A stretch of DNA of 42,085 nt, taken from the NCBI GenBank assembly GCA_009602725.1, contig WELB01000265.1, positions 118,435 to 160,519 on the forward strand. The letters run 5' to 3'. A program made the position numbers and the translations under genes. The notes under the pieces are model-generated. The model did not search any database. It was given only the letters and a program-made list of their open reading frames with translations, and was not told the origin of the DNA. Of this stretch, positions 39,548-42,085 are shown one piece after another. Source of the stretch: Spirogloea muscicola. Lineage: Eukaryota > Streptophyta > Zygnematophyceae > Spirogloeales > Spirogloeaceae. The stretch's first letter is position 1; each line of letters starts with the position of its first letter.

Positions 39548-42085
39548 TCAGCTACACGATGAGCGCTCCAGTATCCTACTCAGCGCCACAATGGCATGCT
39601 CTAGCGTGTCCACTGAAGAGCCCTCCTCAAAGGACACCCGCTGGACGTTGAACTGCATGACATAGCAATCATGGACTCTCAGGTCAGCTACGGCGACAGC
39701 AGTCCAACAAGGAAACCAGCAGTCAGGCTCCGCACACAAAGCAAAGCATATTTTTCTTACGGAGACGTAGACTAAGGCCGGAGCTTGCACCACAGTCAGT
39801 CCTCTTGTCTATAGCAGATTGTCTGGTATGTTGCTGCTGTATCCCGTCAGCGCCAGTAGATACGGGGCCTGACAACGGAAGGATGAGCTTTTACTGTGGC
39901 TCTTGGACTTGCCTGAGCGCCTTGCCGCACGCGCACGTCAACGCCTTTGCTGTCTATGGAAATAAGCGCTGCGTCGTCAAGCTTCTTCCCTTCTCGTTCC
40001 CTTAAGGACAGGAACGTCCTCAAAGGCTTGGAGAATCTCCCATTCAGTTCCTGCATCCCAGTGGATAGATATTGAAGGTTAGCTGCTCCAAAGTCACTTC
40101 TGAATATTGGCAGTAGTCAGGCTCTGCGGACATGCATTTGCAACTTACTTGCAAGGTCTCTTCTGCATTTAAGGCCGCAATCTTGTCAGGCTGAGAGGCC
40201 TTGTACTCTTTGAGGTCAATCCAAGCAACAGTCCCAAATCCACCAACAAAGTAGATGTCACTGAGCAGGAAGTCAAAATGCGTGCTTCAGGTTATTAGCG
40301 ACGGAAGTTTTCCAGCAGGACCGAACCCTTCTGATACTGCAGTCGGCCCAAAGCAGTGCTCACATAGACAGACAAACTGGCCACTTTGATAGCAATCAAA
40401 ACCAACAAACCCTGTCCGTCTTACTGGCATCATGTTGAGCAGAAGTACCTGATAGCCTCCATGCGATAGAAGTAGAAGTTGCCCCACTGCTGCGATGCTC
40501 CGTGATGGTGCTTCTTTGTATACTGCTTCTGCGCCCATTCCTGTTGCAAGACTTACTTGACATCAGTTTTGAGACAGCTGAGCATGTCTGAAAAAGAGCA
40601 CTGAAGTAAGGAGCCGTTGTATTTGGTCTTGGGAAGTCAGCTGCTAACCTGCTGCTCAGGGGGAAGGGGATACACGTCGCCAAAGATTGTCACGCGCGCG
40701 TTGGCCAGACCGCTCCAACCAGGCATCTTAAAACCCCGCCACAGATATCAGGAATTAATCTCAGCCTGCTTGAGGTGTTCAGGCAACGAGCTCCCAGACA
40801 GGGGCATGTAAGATGCTGATGCAACCATAGCAATAAATTGTACTGTACTTGCAGCCACTAGCCAGCAGCTCTCTGATGGCAAGGAGCCAAATTGCTAAGC
40901 GCAGTCTAGATAGATTGTGCCTCAGAAGTGCAAGCAGAGAGGCCCCAACTTGAGATTCCGCAGACCTGCACGACGAGTGTACACCGTGGGTCAGCGAGCA
41001 GGTTGCGCGTGTGGATGGCCAGCGGGGAGAGCGAGAACACCGGATCTGCAGCGAGCGGATGAACCATAGTAAGCAAGTGGCTGCACCAGCCTTCGTGAAT
41101 CTTGTACTTCACAGATTCGGAAACTCACACTCTTTAGTAAGAGTGTGAGTACTTAGGCTCTTCAGTACCAGCAATTGTCTTGCCAAAGTGATGGGCGCCA
41201 GCAAGTAACTCCTGGTCAAAGAAGTGAGCACTTGCAATCTGCTGTCTAAGGCGTAGACTCACGTCCAAATTCGTCGGTTGCGAAGTCAACGAGGGAGCCA
41301 AATGGGTAGCCCCGGCGCCGGTGGTGCATCCGCGACATGATTGTGCACAGGTGGGCATACTTGGCCTAAGATCAAGGGCAACGGGCAGGGAGCTCGCCAA
41401 AGCTTGTCACAGCGGGTCAAGCAGTAGGGCCCAGAGGTCAACATGTAGCTTACAGGGGTTTAAGTCCAGCTACAGTGGTTCGAGCATTCAGTACCTAGGG
41501 GTTTAAGGCTCGTGCAGGAAACAAGTCGTGGAGGACAGCAGATGCAGTATGGTCTCGACAAACATCGAGCGTGTCATTGGAGGGCTGTTGCTCACCTGCT
41601 CAACAAGGTTGCGCACGGCGACGGCGGGGTGCGGGAGTCCATGCGAGGAGGTAGCGGTCTGGACACCGCCCGAGATGGGCGTGCGGTACAGGCCGGCCCG
41701 GCCTGGGGGCGTGCCCTTGGAGGGCTTGCTGTAGCCGCCGTCTACCCAAGCGCCTGCAGAAGCAGCGGTGCTCGTGGTGGCACTGGAGGCGGTGGTGGTG
41801 GTTGCGGCGGCGGTGGCGGTGGAGGCAGCGTCTTCTCCTGCAAAGAGCGTCTGATCAAGAGGATGGCGCAAATAAGCTGTCAAGGCCTCGACGCCATGGA
41901 GCTCGGTGGCGTCGCCTGAGAGTCCGAGGGGCTCACCGTCGGCACAAGGAGCGATCCCGGCAGGCCGTTAGAGCCGCCGATGGGGCTCTTGATGGCGGCC
42001 GGGGCGCTGCCGCCGCTGGCGGCGGCCGACTCTGCGCCACCTTCGGCGGCGGCGTCGTCACGCGCGTCGTCGCCGCCGCCGCCGG
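39548..42085 (-). CDS. HugZ-like FMN-binding split-barrel (PNPOx-like) protein, 5' end off window
   Basis: Member of the pyridoxamine-phosphate-oxidase-like split-barrel superfamily, closest to plant HugZ-type proteins linked to haem metabolism. The activity is not proven. Minus-strand exons: 41837-41596, 41365-41263, 41045-40975, 40726-40649, 40540-40449, 40260-40149, 40050-39913 and 39652-39548 (stop TGA). All phases join. Seen in order: HPAVAVRNLVEQ, AKYAHLCTIMSRMHHRRRGY with PFGSLVDFATDEFG, PVFSLSPLAIHTRNLLADPR, PGWSGLANARVTIFGDVYPL, EWAQKQYTKKHH with QQWGNFYFYRMEAI, SDIYFVGGFGTVAWIDLKEY, ELNGRFSKPLRTFLS, ISIDSKGVDVRVRQGAQ and FNVQRVSFEEGSSVDTLEHA. A further N-terminal exon (from about 41937 upward, Ala/Gly-rich) is likely but its phase was not reconciled. 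The intron after 39913 is GC-AG. Confidence 0.9.

Overview
This is a window of a eukaryotic nuclear genome. Genes run on both strands and are cut into many short exons with GT-AG introns and a few GC-AG introns. There is no operon structure. The proteins are plant-like: a BLUS1-type STE20 kinase, a plant-type Spinster MFS carrier, an ATL-type RING-H2 protein, a plant-type pfkB kinase and a plant-type HugZ-like split-barrel protein. Composition is moderate GC with (GCC)n tracts, and TGTAA motifs lie downstream of several stops. I infer a green alga (Chlorophyta, perhaps Trebouxiophyceae). The species is not established.

Layout. 1-1425: LINE 3' tails and hairpin-bearing short repeats. 2165-4638 (+): a secreted-type gene joining an SdrD_B-like N-terminus, a proline-rich linker and a PstS-like phosphate-binding domain, split by a 5'-truncated LINE flanked by 6-bp duplications. 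5429-6202: fragments of two other retroelements. 6568-8316 (-): Gfo/Idh/MocA oxidoreductase. 9775-16627 (+): a complete STE20/BLUS1-like kinase of about 23 exons. 17198-24552: a pogo/Tigger-type DNA transposon with 21-bp terminal inverted repeats and TA target duplications. Its zinc-finger/CENP-B/DDE transposase is broken, and about 4.9 kb of nested DNA lies inside it, including a scrambled RT plus restriction-like-endonuclease LINE. 25890-27577 (-): CINP-like protein. 28213-29659 (+): RING-H2 gene, 5' end in an assembly gap (27738-28212). 31103-35386 (-): Spinster-like transporter. 36235-39115 (+): pfkB kinase. 39548-42085 (-): HugZ-like split-barrel protein running off the window end.

Three gene pairs are divergent and share short GC-rich upstream regions: MocA/kinase, CINP-like/RING and Spinster/pfkB. 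RING/Spinster and pfkB/HugZ-like are convergent. The genes look like unrelated housekeeping and signalling genes and do not form a pathway. The unusual content is in the mobile DNA. Six LINE tails share one C-terminal peptide. A dispersed hairpin repeat recurs beside and inside them. One LINE insertion into a coding exon leaves a spliceable, frame-preserving intron. The Tigger element carries two large inverted duplications.

No tRNA, rRNA or CRISPR array was recognised. Exon borders were placed by eye from splice motifs, reading phase and remembered family conservation. All homology calls are from pattern recognition, not a database search.
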